This document shows positions 9,924-20,670 of a DNA stretch of 64,000 nucleotides, piece after piece. The notes beneath the pieces were generated by a model. It made no database searches. It was given only the letters and a program-made list of their open reading frames with translations, and had not been told where the DNA came from. The translations under genes were made by a program, and so were the position numbers. Positions within the stretch are counted from its first letter, which is position 1, and the number at the start of each line of letters is the position of its first letter. Origin of the DNA: Paraburkholderia nodosa DSM 21604 (lineage in GTDB: Bacteria; Pseudomonadota; Gammaproteobacteria; Burkholderiales; Burkholderiaceae); the NCBI RefSeq assembly GCF_000519185.1, contig NZ_JAFA01000014.1:1-64000 (forward strand). Reading direction: 5' to 3'.

Positions 9924-11052
9924 CACGCGCCATTTCCAGGTCGTGATAGCGGGCGGCGGGCTCGTCGGCGCATCGGCGGCGCTCGCGCTCGCGCGCAAGG
10001 GCGTGAGCGTCGGCTTGTTCGAGCGGCGCTTTTGCGGCGCGCAGGCAAGCGGCGTGAACTACGGCGGCGTGCGCACCCACGGCCGCAGCGCCGAGCAACT
10101 GCCGCTTGCGGTGCGCGCCCGGCGCGTGTGGAACCGCTTGCCCGAGCTGATCGGCAGCGACGGCGAATTCGTCGTGTCGGGGCACTTGCGCCTCGCGCGC
10201 CGCGACAGCGATCTCGAGGCGCTCCACGCATGGTCCGCCATGGCGCGCGATTTCGGCGTGGAGTCGCTGGTCATGAGCGGCGAAGCGTTTCGCCGCCGCT
10301 ACCCGTGGCTCGGCAAGGCCGCGATTGGCGGGGCGCTCTGCGCGAGCGACGGCCAGGCGAATCCGCGTCTCGTCTCGCCCGGTTTCGCGGCGGCGGCGCG
10401 GCGCGCGGGCGCGCACGTGCAGGAGCAGACCGCGCTCGGCGACCTGAGCTTCGACGGCCGGCGTTTCCAGATGCGCGCGGGCAACGAGCGCATCAGCGCC
10501 GACTGGCTCATCAACTCGTCGGGCGCCTGGGCCAATACGGTGGCGGGCGCGTTCGGCGAAACCGTGCCGATGAAGCCGATCTACCCGAACATGTGGGTGA
10601 CCGAGCCGCTGCCGCGCTTTATCCAGCACAACCTGGGCGTGTATGGCGGCGGCGTCTACGCGCGCCAGGTCGAGCGCGGCAACTGCGTGATCGGCGGCGG
10701 ACGCGGGCACGGCGACGGCGAATACGCGCAGCCTTCCACCGCCACCACGCGCGCCGTCATGCGCGACGCCTGCGCGCTGGTGCCCGGCCTGCGCGACGCA
10801 CTGCTCATCCGCACGTGGAGCGGCGTGGAAGGCGAAACGCCGGACAGCAACCCGATCATCGGTTTCAGCAATACCACGCCGCGCCTGCTCCATGCGTTCG
10901 GCTTTTCCGGCGGCGGCTTCTTGCTGGCGCCGGGCGTGGGCGAAGTCCTCGCCGAACTCGTCACAGAAGGCGCGACGAGCACGCCCATCGAAGCGTTTGC
11001 TATCGGCCGCTTCACGCAGTCTTCCGTTCATGCCGCTCTCCCAATCAAATAA
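9916..11052 (+). CDS. FAD-dependent oxidoreductase, DAO family (HcnC / OoxB-like catalytic subunit)
   Basis: The 378-residue protein opens with VVIAGGGLVGASAALALARK, the FAD-binding fingerprint of the D-amino-acid oxidase/glycine oxidase fold. The C-terminal part holds WSGVEGETPDSNPIIG and FGFSGGGFLLAPGVGEVLAE, the conserved closing segment of the family. It should be the amine-oxidising subunit of the complex formed with the two preceding genes. Its start lies in the last codons of the previous gene. Alternatives are sarcosine, D-proline/hydroxyproline or opine oxidation; no co-encoded racemase or deaminase decides between them. Confidence 0.87.
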   Translation: MSDTRHFQVVIAGGGLVGASAALALARKGVSVGLFERRFCGAQASGVNYGGVRTHGRSAEQLPLAVRARRVWNRLPELIGSDGEFVVSGHLRLARRDSDLEALHAWSAMARDFGVESLVMSGEAFRRRYPWLGKAAIGGALCASDGQANPRLVSPGFAAAARRAGAHVQEQTALGDLSFDGRRFQMRAGNERISADWLINSSGAWANTVAGAFGETVPMKPIYPNMWVTEPLPRFIQHNLGVYGGGVYARQVERGNCVIGGGRGHGDGEYAQPSTATTRAVMRDACALVPGLRDALLIRTWSGVEGETPDSNPIIGFSNTTPRLLHAFGFSGGGFLLAPGVGEVLAELVTEGATSTPIEAFAIGRFTQSSVHAALPIK

Positions 11053-11064
11053 GGAGTCCCCACG

Positions 11065-12111
11065 ATGAAACTCACACGCACCCTGGCCTCGCTAGCCGCA
11101 CTCGTCGCCTTCGGCATCTCGCCTGGCGCCTGGTCGCAAACGAAGACGATCTACATCGGCATGAACGGCGGCCCGATGGAGAAGGCCTACACGAGCCAGG
11201 TCCTGCCCGACTTCGAGAAGGCCAACAACGTGAAGGTGGTGGTCGTACCGGGCACGTCCTCCGACGTGCTCGCGAAGCTCCTCGCCAACCGCAACAGCCC
11301 GCAGATGCATGTCGCCTTTCTCGACGACGGCGTGATGGCGCGCGCCGTGAGCATGGGCGTGTGCGAGAAGCTCGACGATGCGCCGGTGCTCAAGGAACTG
11401 TATCCGTTCGCGCGCATGAAAGGCGACGTCGGCGCGGGCGTCCAGCTCGGCATGACGGGCATCGGCTACAACACGAAGGTGTTCGCGGATAAAGGCTGGG
11501 CGCCGCCCACTTCGTGGCTCGATTTCGCCAATCCGAAATACAAGGGCAAGGTGGTGTTCCAGTCGGCTTCGAGCAGCACCTTCGGTCTGCATGGCTTTCT
11601 CGCCATCAACCGCCTGATGGGCGGCAGCGAGAACAATGTCGAGCCGGGCTTCACGAAATGGGCGAGCACGGTGGGGCCGAACGTCGTCGAATATATTCCG
11701 AATTCGGCCAAGCTCTCGGAGATGATCCAGACCGGCGAGGCCGGCATCTTCCCGCTCACGCCCACCGCAGTGGGCGACCTGAAGGACAAGGGCTTGCCCG
11801 TGGCGTACGCCAACCCGAAGGAAGGCGCGGTGCTGCTGCTCGTGGACCTGTGCGTGGTGAAGAACAATCCCGACCCGCAACTCGCGCAAAAGCTCGCGCA
11901 GTTCCTGCTTTCGGCGCCTGCGCAAAGCAAGGCGGCCGCCGCCGGCAAGCAGATTCCGACCAACCAGAACGCCACCATGCCGCCCGACATGCAAAAGAGC
12001 CTGGGCAATCTCGACCAGCTCGTGAAGAAGGTGACAGTGGTGGACTGGGACGTGATCAACGAGCACCGTGCGCAGTGGGATTCGCGCTGGAACCGGCAGA
12101 TCGAGCAGTGA
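11065..12111 (+). CDS. ABC transporter periplasmic substrate-binding protein (spermidine/putrescine-type)
   Basis: The 348-residue protein has a classic signal peptide (MKLTRTLASLAALVAFG to about WSQ) and a class II binding-protein fold. It begins KTIYIGMNGGPMEKAY and contains PNVVEYIPNSAKLSEMIQTG. A strong AAGGAG site precedes the ATG. It is the last gene of the operon, placed after the dehydrogenase genes rather than beside the permeases. It would deliver the substrate that the dehydrogenase oxidises. A stable hairpin follows its stop. Confidence 0.88.
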   Translation: MKLTRTLASLAALVAFGISPGAWSQTKTIYIGMNGGPMEKAYTSQVLPDFEKANNVKVVVVPGTSSDVLAKLLANRNSPQMHVAFLDDGVMARAVSMGVCEKLDDAPVLKELYPFARMKGDVGAGVQLGMTGIGYNTKVFADKGWAPPTSWLDFANPKYKGKVVFQSASSSTFGLHGFLAINRLMGGSENNVEPGFTKWASTVGPNVVEYIPNSAKLSEMIQTGEAGIFPLTPTAVGDLKDKGLPVAYANPKEGAVLLLVDLCVVKNNPDPQLAQKLAQFLLSAPAQSKAAAAGKQIPTNQNATMPPDMQKSLGNLDQLVKKVTVVDWDVINEHRAQWDSRWNRQIEQ

Positions 12112-12122
12112 TGGTTTGACAC

Positions 12123-12149
12123 GGGCCTGTTCACGCCGAAAACAGGCCC
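12123..12149 (+). terminator. Hairpin after the ABC/dehydrogenase operon
   Basis: GGGCCTGTT at 12123-12131 pairs perfectly with AACAGGCCC at 12141-12149 across a 9-base loop. It starts 11 bases after the operon stop. There is no T-run behind it, so it may be a weak or Rho-assisted terminator, or an RNA-stabilising end. Confidence 0.5.
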
Positions 12150-12224
12150 CGGCGGGCAACAGCGAGGGCGGCGGGCGCGGCGCGTCCTGTATCATCCACG
12201 GGTTGTCGAACCGCCCGCTCGCCC

Positions 12225-13787
12225 ATGCGCTCCACCCTCGATTCTTCGTTTCGCCTTGCCGTTTTCGCCCGGGCGCCGCGCGCCCGCTTCCTCGCCCTGG
12301 CGCTAGCCGCCGTGTGCGTGCTGCCGGGATGTGCAACCGGGCCGGCCTCGCAAAGTCAGGCCGCGCAAGCGCTCCCGCCCGATACGGTCACGCTCTTCCC
12401 GATCGGGCACTACGACCAGAACGTCGACCATTGGATCGATCCGGCCAGCGCCGATTACGACAAGCCCTTCCTCTCGCCCGACGTCCAGCGCGCGCAATTC
12501 GATGCGCTCATCGCGCGCTATTTCGGTGCGGGTCCGAACGATCCCTCGCCGTGGAATCGCGCGTTTGTCGAGCAGCGCGTGTATCGCGATGGCGGCAGCG
12601 ACATTGCCGCGCTGCAGACGCGCCGCCTCGCCGACTTCGACAACACCGGCAAGGCGCCGCGCCGCGTTGGCTACGGCATGAATTTCCGGCCGCACACGAA
12701 GGCGTGGATCGACGCCATCGAGCGCAACGCCAACGTCAACCAGTTCGAACAGGCCAGCGGCTTCGACGCCACGCGTCGCGCCATCGCCACAACGGCGCTG
12801 TACGTGCGCGAACTGCCCACCATCGATCCGTCGTTCTATTCACATCGCATCGCGGGCGAAGGCTATCCCTTCGACAACCTGCAGGTGAGCGCCGTGCGGC
12901 CCGGCACGCCGCTTTACGTGCTCGGCACGAGTGCCGACGGCGCCTGGCGCTACGTGCAGACGCCGGACGTGCAGGGCTGGGTGCGCAGCGACGGCGTGGC
13001 GAGCGTCGACGACACCTTCGTTTCGACGTGGCGCGCGGCGGCGCACCAGTCGCTCGGCGTCGTGGTCGTGGCCTCCGCGGCGCTGCGCGACAGCGGCGGC
13101 GTGTTCCGCTTCGACGCGCCCGCCGGCACGCTGCTGCCGCTTCGGCCCGCTTCGGGCGCCAACCCGGGCGTAGTGCTCGTGCCCGCCCGCGACGTAGACG
13201 GCCGCGCGGCGATCCGCTCGGCGGCGCTCGATGCGAACGCCATCGTGCCCGCGCCGCTCGCGGCCACGCCGCGCCATCTCGCGCAGTTGATGAAGGCGCT
13301 GATCGGGCGCCCCTACGGCTGGGGCAACACGAACTTCGACAACGACTGCTCGGCCGAACTGCAGAGCATTTTCGCGGCGTTCGGCGTGTGGCTGCCGCGC
13401 CATTCGTCCACCCAAATGAACGCCGGGGCGATGACCGATCTTTCGGCGTCCACGCCCGCGCAACGCCTCGACTGGCTCGTGCAGCACGGCGCGCCCATGC
13501 GCACGCTCATCTATATAGGCGGCCATGTGATGCTCTACCTCGGCAACACGGAGCGCGACGGCAAGACGGTGCCGCTCGTCTATCAGGACGTGTGGGGCCT
13601 GCGGCCCGCCGACAACAGCCGCCGCGCCGTGATCGGCGGCTCGGTCGTCTTCCCCTTGCTGCTCGCCTACCCCGAAGACCCGAACCTCGAATCGCTCGCA
13701 GGCACGCAGGTGTTCCAGGTCAGCATTCTGGGCGCGCCCGCGGGGAGTGCGCCGCCGGCGCAGGATGAGGAGAATCCGGCGGGGTGA
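12225..13787 (+). CDS. NlpC/P60-family lipoprotein with SH3 domains
   Basis: The 520-residue protein has a long basic N terminus, a hydrophobic segment and a lipobox LPGC (lipidated Cys36), so it should be an outer- or inner-membrane lipoprotein. A middle region (about 200-340) fits the SH3-like modules seen in YkfC-type proteins. The C-terminal NlpC/P60 domain has the catalytic Cys375 in DNDCSAE and His434 in GGHVMLYLG. The family cleaves peptide stems of peptidoglycan, usually gamma-D-glutamyl bonds. It stands alone between the importer operon and the porin. Confidence 0.85.
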   Translation: MRSTLDSSFRLAVFARAPRARFLALALAAVCVLPGCATGPASQSQAAQALPPDTVTLFPIGHYDQNVDHWIDPASADYDKPFLSPDVQRAQFDALIARYFGAGPNDPSPWNRAFVEQRVYRDGGSDIAALQTRRLADFDNTGKAPRRVGYGMNFRPHTKAWIDAIERNANVNQFEQASGFDATRRAIATTALYVRELPTIDPSFYSHRIAGEGYPFDNLQVSAVRPGTPLYVLGTSADGAWRYVQTPDVQGWVRSDGVASVDDTFVSTWRAAAHQSLGVVVVASAALRDSGGVFRFDAPAGTLLPLRPASGANPGVVLVPARDVDGRAAIRSAALDANAIVPAPLAATPRHLAQLMKALIGRPYGWGNTNFDNDCSAELQSIFAAFGVWLPRHSSTQMNAGAMTDLSASTPAQRLDWLVQHGAPMRTLIYIGGHVMLYLGNTERDGKTVPLVYQDVWGLRPADNSRRAVIGGSVVFPLLLAYPEDPNLESLAGTQVFQVSILGAPAGSAPPAQDEENPAG

Positions 13788-14238
13788 CTTATGCACCGGA
13801 TGCAACAAACTGATGCGCAAATGTGATCGTTTCTCCCAGGGTGACAAATTCCGCACGGTCGTACAAAAATAGCCTCCATCGAACGTAGCATTCCGTCAAC
13901 GTTGCACACCTCTCGTCAGGGGAGAAGCGATCGGTGAACGCGCATTCAATCCGGCTCATGCCTTGCCGCAGGCCCACGATGACCACGCGCTCGTCCACGC
14001 TGCTCCTGCGCACGCGAGAGGACCCCGGCCGCCGCGCCAGACCGCAGGACTACACACAGTACTCCGCGTAGGACTCCGAGCAGTACTCCCAGCATTCCGT
14101 TTCGTGCGGTTCCGCGAGGAACCCCGGCCCCCTTTTGCCCGAAGCTTTTTCTGCGGCTTTGCCTGGAGCATTGCCTGAAGCGTGTGCAATACCCTGTCAC
14201 ATCGATCTCAATCCATAAATAACACTAAGGATGACGAA
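13788..14238. other. Intergenic region upstream of the porin gene
   Basis: This 451-base stretch must contain the porin promoter. It shows a short repeated string CAGTACTCC twice near 14058-14090 and a small hairpin GGTTCC-GCGA-GGAACC at 14108-14123. Open frames on the minus strand (for example 13956-14189) are built from these repeats and show no recognisable protein. I do not call a gene or RNA here. Confidence 0.4.
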
Positions 14239-15336
14239 ATGTTACAACGCGACAACCTCGGCATGAAATGGCTGGTCCGCTGCCTCGCGGCGGCCGGTTT
14301 GATGGGCACAGCGGGTGTCGCGAGCGCACAGAGCAGCGTCACCCTGTATGGCATCGTCGACGGGTCGATTCTCTACACGAGCCATACGATGAATACGCAG
14401 ACGGGCCAGAACGCCGGTCACCAGTTCTCCTTCACGGACAGCGGCATGTCCGGCTCGAACTTCGGCATGCGCGGCGCCGAGGACCTGGGCGGCGGGATGC
14501 GCGCCGTATTCGCACTCGAAAGCGGCATTAGCATCGCGAACGGCCAGTTCGGCAATTCCAACGGCAACTTCTTCGGGCGTCAGGCGTGGGTCGGCATGGA
14601 AAGCCCCTACGGCACGGTCAAGGCCGGTCTGCAGTACTCACCGTTTTTCCTCTCGCTCTACCAGACGGACCCGCGCGGCATGTCGTATTTCGGCAGCGGC
14701 CTCGTGAGCTACGTGAACAACGTGTACGTGACCGGCCTCTTCAACAGCAACGCGCTTACGTATACGTCGCCGGAAATCGCCGGCATCCAGGCGATGGGTA
14801 TGTTCGCCATGGGCGGCGCAGCGGGCAACTTCCAGGCGGGACGCCAGTATTCGGCGAGCCTGCGCTACCACATCGCAGGCTTCACGCTCACAGGCGCGCT
14901 GTATAGCGGCAACGCCGGAGGCAGCGCTGCCGCCACGCCGGTGCCGAGCACCGTGGAGTTCGTGGGCCGCACGATCGGCGCGAGCTATCGCTTCCCGAAC
15001 TCGCTCACGATCTCCGCTTCCTATGCGCTGTACAAGGTTTCGCAGTCGTTCAACAACAGCGTCTACTCCGGCGGACTCAGCTATATGATCACGCCCTACC
15101 TCGACGTCGACGCGGGCGTCTGGTACACGCGCGACGGCAACGACGGCAGCAACCACTCGCTGCTGGCGTCGAGCGGTTTGCAGTTTTTCCTCTCCAAGCG
15201 CACGACGCTCTATGGCCAGGTCGGCTACGTGAACAACCATGGGCGCATGGACACGGGCTTGTCGATCAACAACGCGCTCTTCGAAGTCTCCGGCTCGACG
15301 GTAGGCGCGAGCGTCGGCATCCGGCATCTGTTCTGA
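14239..15336 (+). CDS. Outer-membrane porin, Gram-negative Burkholderiales type
   Basis: The 365-residue protein has a signal peptide ending near GVASAQ, followed by SSVTLYGIVDGSILY, the standard N terminus of trimeric porins in this order. The C terminus ends in phenylalanine (VGIRHLF), the beta-barrel assembly signal. I chose ATG 14239 because AAGGA lies 7 bases upstream; an earlier in-frame start at 14182 would add 19 residues without a better site. It should form a general diffusion channel in the outer membrane. It converges with the galactosidase operon, so it could help entry of the sugar, but co-regulation is not shown. Confidence 0.93.
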   Translation: MLQRDNLGMKWLVRCLAAAGLMGTAGVASAQSSVTLYGIVDGSILYTSHTMNTQTGQNAGHQFSFTDSGMSGSNFGMRGAEDLGGGMRAVFALESGISIANGQFGNSNGNFFGRQAWVGMESPYGTVKAGLQYSPFFLSLYQTDPRGMSYFGSGLVSYVNNVYVTGLFNSNALTYTSPEIAGIQAMGMFAMGGAAGNFQAGRQYSASLRYHIAGFTLTGALYSGNAGGSAAATPVPSTVEFVGRTIGASYRFPNSLTISASYALYKVSQSFNNSVYSGGLSYMITPYLDVDAGVWYTRDGNDGSNHSLLASSGLQFFLSKRTTLYGQVGYVNNHGRMDTGLSINNALFEVSGSTVGASVGIRHLF

Positions 15337-15345
15337 TACGCGCAG

Positions 15346-15382
15346 GTGTTCCGCGGCGCTCGCATAACGCGACGCGGAACAC
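15346..15382. terminator. Bidirectional hairpin between porin and galactosidase genes
   Basis: GTGTTCCGC at 15346-15354 pairs with GCGGAACAC at 15374-15382, with a 19-base GC-rich loop that can fold further. It sits between two convergent stops (15336 and 15403) and could end transcription from both sides. No long T-run is present. Confidence 0.45.
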
Positions 15383-15402
15383 GCGCTCGGGCTAGCTGCG
15401 GC

Positions 15403-17370
<1,968 letters not shown>

Positions 17371-17447
17371 GAGTGACAATCCGCCTCGGAATAACGTCAG
17401 TAATACGAATGAGATAAAAAAGGGCCTTCGGCTGCGGCCGGGCTCGA

Positions 17448-18320
17448 TCAGCCCTTGCTCGCGCCGAAGGTAAGCCCCGCGACAAAGTGTTTCTGCATGG
17501 CGAAGAACATCAGCACCGAAGGCAGCGCCGCAAGCACCGAGCCCGCCGCCACGAGGTTCCACGCCGTGGTCCACTGCCCCTTGAGCGCGGCCACGCCCAC
17601 CGTGATCGGCGCGGCGTCGTCGCCCTGGGTGAGACACAGCGCCCAGAAGTAGTCGTTCCAGACGAACGTGAACACGAGAATGCCGAGCGCGGCGAGCGCC
17701 GGCCGCACGAGCGGCATGACGATGCGCCAGTAAACGGCCCATTCGCTCGCGCCTTCCACGCGCGCGGCCTCGATCAGCTCGAACGGCAGTTGCTTGATGA
17801 AATTGCGCAGGAACAGCGTGCAGAATCCGGTCTGGAACGACACGTGAAAGATGATGAGCGCCCACACGGTGTTGTAGAGCCCCACGCGCAGCGCCATGTC
17901 GCGCACCGGGATCATGAGGATCTGGATCGGCACGAAGTTGCCTGCGACGAAGGCGAACAACACCGCCGTGTTGCCGCGAAACCGATACGTAGAGAGCGCG
18001 AAGCCCGCCATCGAAGCCAGCGCGATAGCGCCGATCACCGAAGGCACCGTGATCAGCACGCTGTTCGCGAAGTAATGGAGCATGGGCGTTTGCGTGAGCG
18101 CCGCGCCGTAGTTTTCCAGCAGGGCGAAGTGCTTCGGCCAGCCCCAGTAGTCGCCCTGCTGCAATTCCTCGGTAGACCGGATCGACGTGACGAGCACGGC
18201 GAGCATGGGCAGCAGCCAGATGACGAGCGCAATGGGCAACGAGATCTTGTAGAGCGCGCGATTCGCGGGTTTCCAGCGATCGACGGGAACCGGATACATG
18301 GGCAGCGACTCCGAGGGCAT
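17448..18320 (-). CDS. Sugar ABC transporter permease, MalG-like
   Basis: The 290-residue membrane protein has about six segments and the coupling-loop motif EAARVEGASEWAVYWRIVMP typical of carbohydrate permeases. The ATG at 18320 lies 22 bases after the stop of the other permease; an internal Met eight residues later is an alternative. It should pair with the MalF-like protein encoded by the gene before it. The galactosidase gene follows after 77 bases. Confidence 0.9.
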   Translation of the reverse strand: MPSESLPMYPVPVDRWKPANRALYKISLPIALVIWLLPMLAVLVTSIRSTEELQQGDYWGWPKHFALLENYGAALTQTPMLHYFANSVLITVPSVIGAIALASMAGFALSTYRFRGNTAVLFAFVAGNFVPIQILMIPVRDMALRVGLYNTVWALIIFHVSFQTGFCTLFLRNFIKQLPFELIEAARVEGASEWAVYWRIVMPLVRPALAALGILVFTFVWNDYFWALCLTQGDDAAPITVGVAALKGQWTTAWNLVAAGSVLAALPSVLMFFAMQKHFVAGLTFGASKG

Positions 18321-18342
18321 CGACGAAAAATCGACAGGTAAT

Positions 18343-19248
18343 TCAGCGTTCTTCGCGCAGCATGCGGCGCAAGTGGAACACGATATAGACGAGCATGATG
18401 GCGAACAGCACGACGGCGATCGCCGCCGAATAGCCTTCGCGGTAATACTTGATCGCCTGGTCGTACATGAAGTACGCGAGCACGGTGGAGCTGTCGAACG
18501 GGCCGCCGCCGCTCATCACGGCGATCAGGTCGAAGCTGCGCAGCGCGCCGATCACCGTGAGCACGATGGCCATGAACGTGGCCGGGCGAAGCTGCGGGAG
18601 CACCACGTGCCAGAACAGCCGCCAGCCCTTCGCACCTTCCATGCGCGCGGCTTCCACGATCTCCGGGTTGATGCCCGTGAGGCCCGTGAGATACAGGATC
18701 ATGCAGAACGGCGTTTGCGGCCAGAGCGCGGCGAAGATGATGCCGAACGTCACGAGCTTCGGGTCGCCCAGCACGGGTATGCCATGCCCGACGATCATCT
18801 TGAGCAGCCCGAAGGTCGGATCGTAGAACCACGAGAACACGAGACCGACCACCACGCCAGAGAGCACGAACGGCGCGAAGAACAGCGACTTTACGGCACG
18901 TATGCCGCGCACGTGCTGGTTCAGATACAGCGCGAACAGGAGGCCGACCGGCGGCGCCAGCAGGAACAGCACGAGCCACAGCAGATTGTTCTTGAGCGCG
19001 GTATAGAACGTGTCGGAATGGAACAGCTCGACATAGTTGGCGAGACCGACGAACGTCTTCGCGCTCATGCCGTCCCAGTCGTAAAAACTGAGCGTGATAC
19101 TGCTGATAATCGGGTAAATCACGCAGAGCGTGAAGAGCACGCAGCCCGGCAGCAGGAAATACAACGCGGCGCGATTCTGCTGCCGCCGCACGGTAGAGAC
19201 GCGACGCTGCCGCGCGGCCCCAATGGGGCGCGCCAGGGTATCGGACAT
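18343..19248 (-). CDS. Sugar ABC transporter permease, MalF-like
   Basis: I start the protein at ATG 19248 (MSDTLARPIGAARQRR), giving 301 residues; 20 further codons upstream are open but look non-coding. There are about six membrane segments, beginning AALYFLLPGCVLFTLCVIYP, and a coupling loop EAARMEGAKGWRLFWHVVLP. It forms the sugar channel with the MalG-like partner. Confidence 0.9.
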   Translation of the reverse strand: MSDTLARPIGAARQRRVSTVRRQQNRAALYFLLPGCVLFTLCVIYPIISSITLSFYDWDGMSAKTFVGLANYVELFHSDTFYTALKNNLLWLVLFLLAPPVGLLFALYLNQHVRGIRAVKSLFFAPFVLSGVVVGLVFSWFYDPTFGLLKMIVGHGIPVLGDPKLVTFGIIFAALWPQTPFCMILYLTGLTGINPEIVEAARMEGAKGWRLFWHVVLPQLRPATFMAIVLTVIGALRSFDLIAVMSGGGPFDSSTVLAYFMYDQAIKYYREGYSAAIAVVLFAIMLVYIVFHLRRMLREER

Positions 19249-19317
19249 GGTGAAGCCTCGTCGGGGTTCGAGGAATGCGCGGCCGGCAGCGCGAAGCGCG
19301 CCGGCCACGCGGCGGCG

Positions 19318-20583
19318 TTACTTCTTGTAGATGCGTTGACGCGTCGTTTCGAGGCGCGCGAGCAGCATGTCGATCTGCGACGGATCGCTGTAGAACTGCT
19401 GCATGGCCTTCATGCCTTCGTCGGCCATTTCCTTCTGCATGTCGCGGTCGTAGAACTGTGCGATGCCGCCACTCGTGTTCGCGAGCGTCTGAAAGCCCAC
19501 CTTGGAGATGGGATCGTCAGGCTCGGCCGCCTTGTTGTTCGACGGCAGCTGGCCCCAGCCGCGCGCCAGTTGGGCATTGATCTCCGGCGTTTCCATGAAG
19601 GCCAGCAGGCGGCGTGCGTCGGCCTTGTTCTTCGCCTTCGCCGGAATCAGCAAGACGTTGACGGGGCCATCTTCCGCCATAGGCACGTTCGCGTCGATCA
19701 CCGGGAAGCGGAAAAATCCCACGTTTTGCTTCATGTTCGCCGGGAAGCTGGCCGAGAAGAACGTGCCCATCAGCATCATCGCCGCCTTGCCGCTCACGAG
19801 CACCGGCGCGATCGAATCCACGTCGTAGGACAGCGCGTTTTCCATGAAGCAGTGGTTGTCCATCAACGACTTCCACGTCGTGAACACCTTCTTCACACGC
19901 GGGTCCGTATAGGGAACCTTGCCGGCCATCAGCTGCTGGTGGAACTCGTTGCCGTTGATGCGCAGGTCCAGATAGTCGAACCAGGCGGCCAGCGTCCAGC
20001 TGTCGCGCGCGGCAACCGCAATGGGCTGCACGCCGATGGCATTGAGCTTCTTGCAGGCGGCGACCAGGTCGTCCAGCGTCTTCGGTTCGGACTTGATGCC
20101 CGCCTTCTCGAACAGGTCCTTGCGGTAGAAGAAACCATAGGCGTCATAGCCGAGCGGCGCGGCATACTGCTTGCCGTTCCACGTCGACGCGCCCTTGACC
20201 GAAGCGTACTGGTCGTTCCAGCCGTCCTTCGCCCAGTCCGCCGAGAGGTCTTCGAGCAGGCCGCGCTGCGCGTAGTAGGCCATGCGCTCGCCGTCGTGCC
20301 ACGAGACCACATCGGGCGGATCCGTCGCGAGCCAGCCGCCGATCTGCACCTTATAGGCTTCCTCATCGATATAGGAGACCTTCAGGTCCACGTCGGGATT
20401 CGCCTTCTTGAACTTGTCGAACGCGTCCTGCCAGGTCGAGCGCTGGTTGGCGCGCGCCGAAACGTTGACGTTGAGTGTGCCGGCGTCGGCGGCCGCGCTT
20501 GCAAACGTTGTAGCCGCAACGACTGCGATGGCCGCCGATGCGCGAGCCAGCGTACCGAATACCGTTGAACGATAAGCGAACAT
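19318..20583 (-). CDS. Sugar ABC transporter substrate-binding protein
   Basis: The 421-residue protein has a signal peptide (cleavage near SAAADA) and a family-1 solute-binding fold, with the N-terminal strand TLNVNVSARANQRSTWQDAF and the segment TWNGKQYAAPLGYDAYGFFY. AGGAGA precedes the ATG. It should capture a galactose-containing sugar in the periplasm, judged from the GH42 gene in the same operon. It is encoded between the ATPase and permease genes. Confidence 0.9.
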   Translation of the reverse strand: MFAYRSTVFGTLARASAAIAVVAATTFASAAADAGTLNVNVSARANQRSTWQDAFDKFKKANPDVDLKVSYIDEEAYKVQIGGWLATDPPDVVSWHDGERMAYYAQRGLLEDLSADWAKDGWNDQYASVKGASTWNGKQYAAPLGYDAYGFFYRKDLFEKAGIKSEPKTLDDLVAACKKLNAIGVQPIAVAARDSWTLAAWFDYLDLRINGNEFHQQLMAGKVPYTDPRVKKVFTTWKSLMDNHCFMENALSYDVDSIAPVLVSGKAAMMLMGTFFSASFPANMKQNVGFFRFPVIDANVPMAEDGPVNVLLIPAKAKNKADARRLLAFMETPEINAQLARGWGQLPSNNKAAEPDDPISKVGFQTLANTSGGIAQFYDRDMQKEMADEGMKAMQQFYSDPSQIDMLLARLETTRQRIYKK

Positions 20584-20670
20584 CTGTTGTCTCCTGCTTT
20601 GCCTTTGTAAGCTGACGACGCTCCCGCCGCCAGGCCCGGTGACCCGCTCTACCGGCGGGGTATAACGAAA

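Noticed and set aside
12068..13768. 566-codon frame overlapping the NlpC/P60 gene on the same strand
   Set aside because: It is a +1-type shadow rich in Arg and Ala; the 12225-13787 frame has lipobox and catalytic residues.
13956..14189. Minus-strand small frame upstream of the porin
   Set aside because: It is made from local sequence repeats, has no start site support and reads antisense to the porin leader region.
18298..20568. 756-codon plus-strand frame across the sugar permease and binding-protein genes
   Set aside because: It is antisense to two clear genes and spans their boundary; the composition is Arg/His/Glu-rich with no domain.
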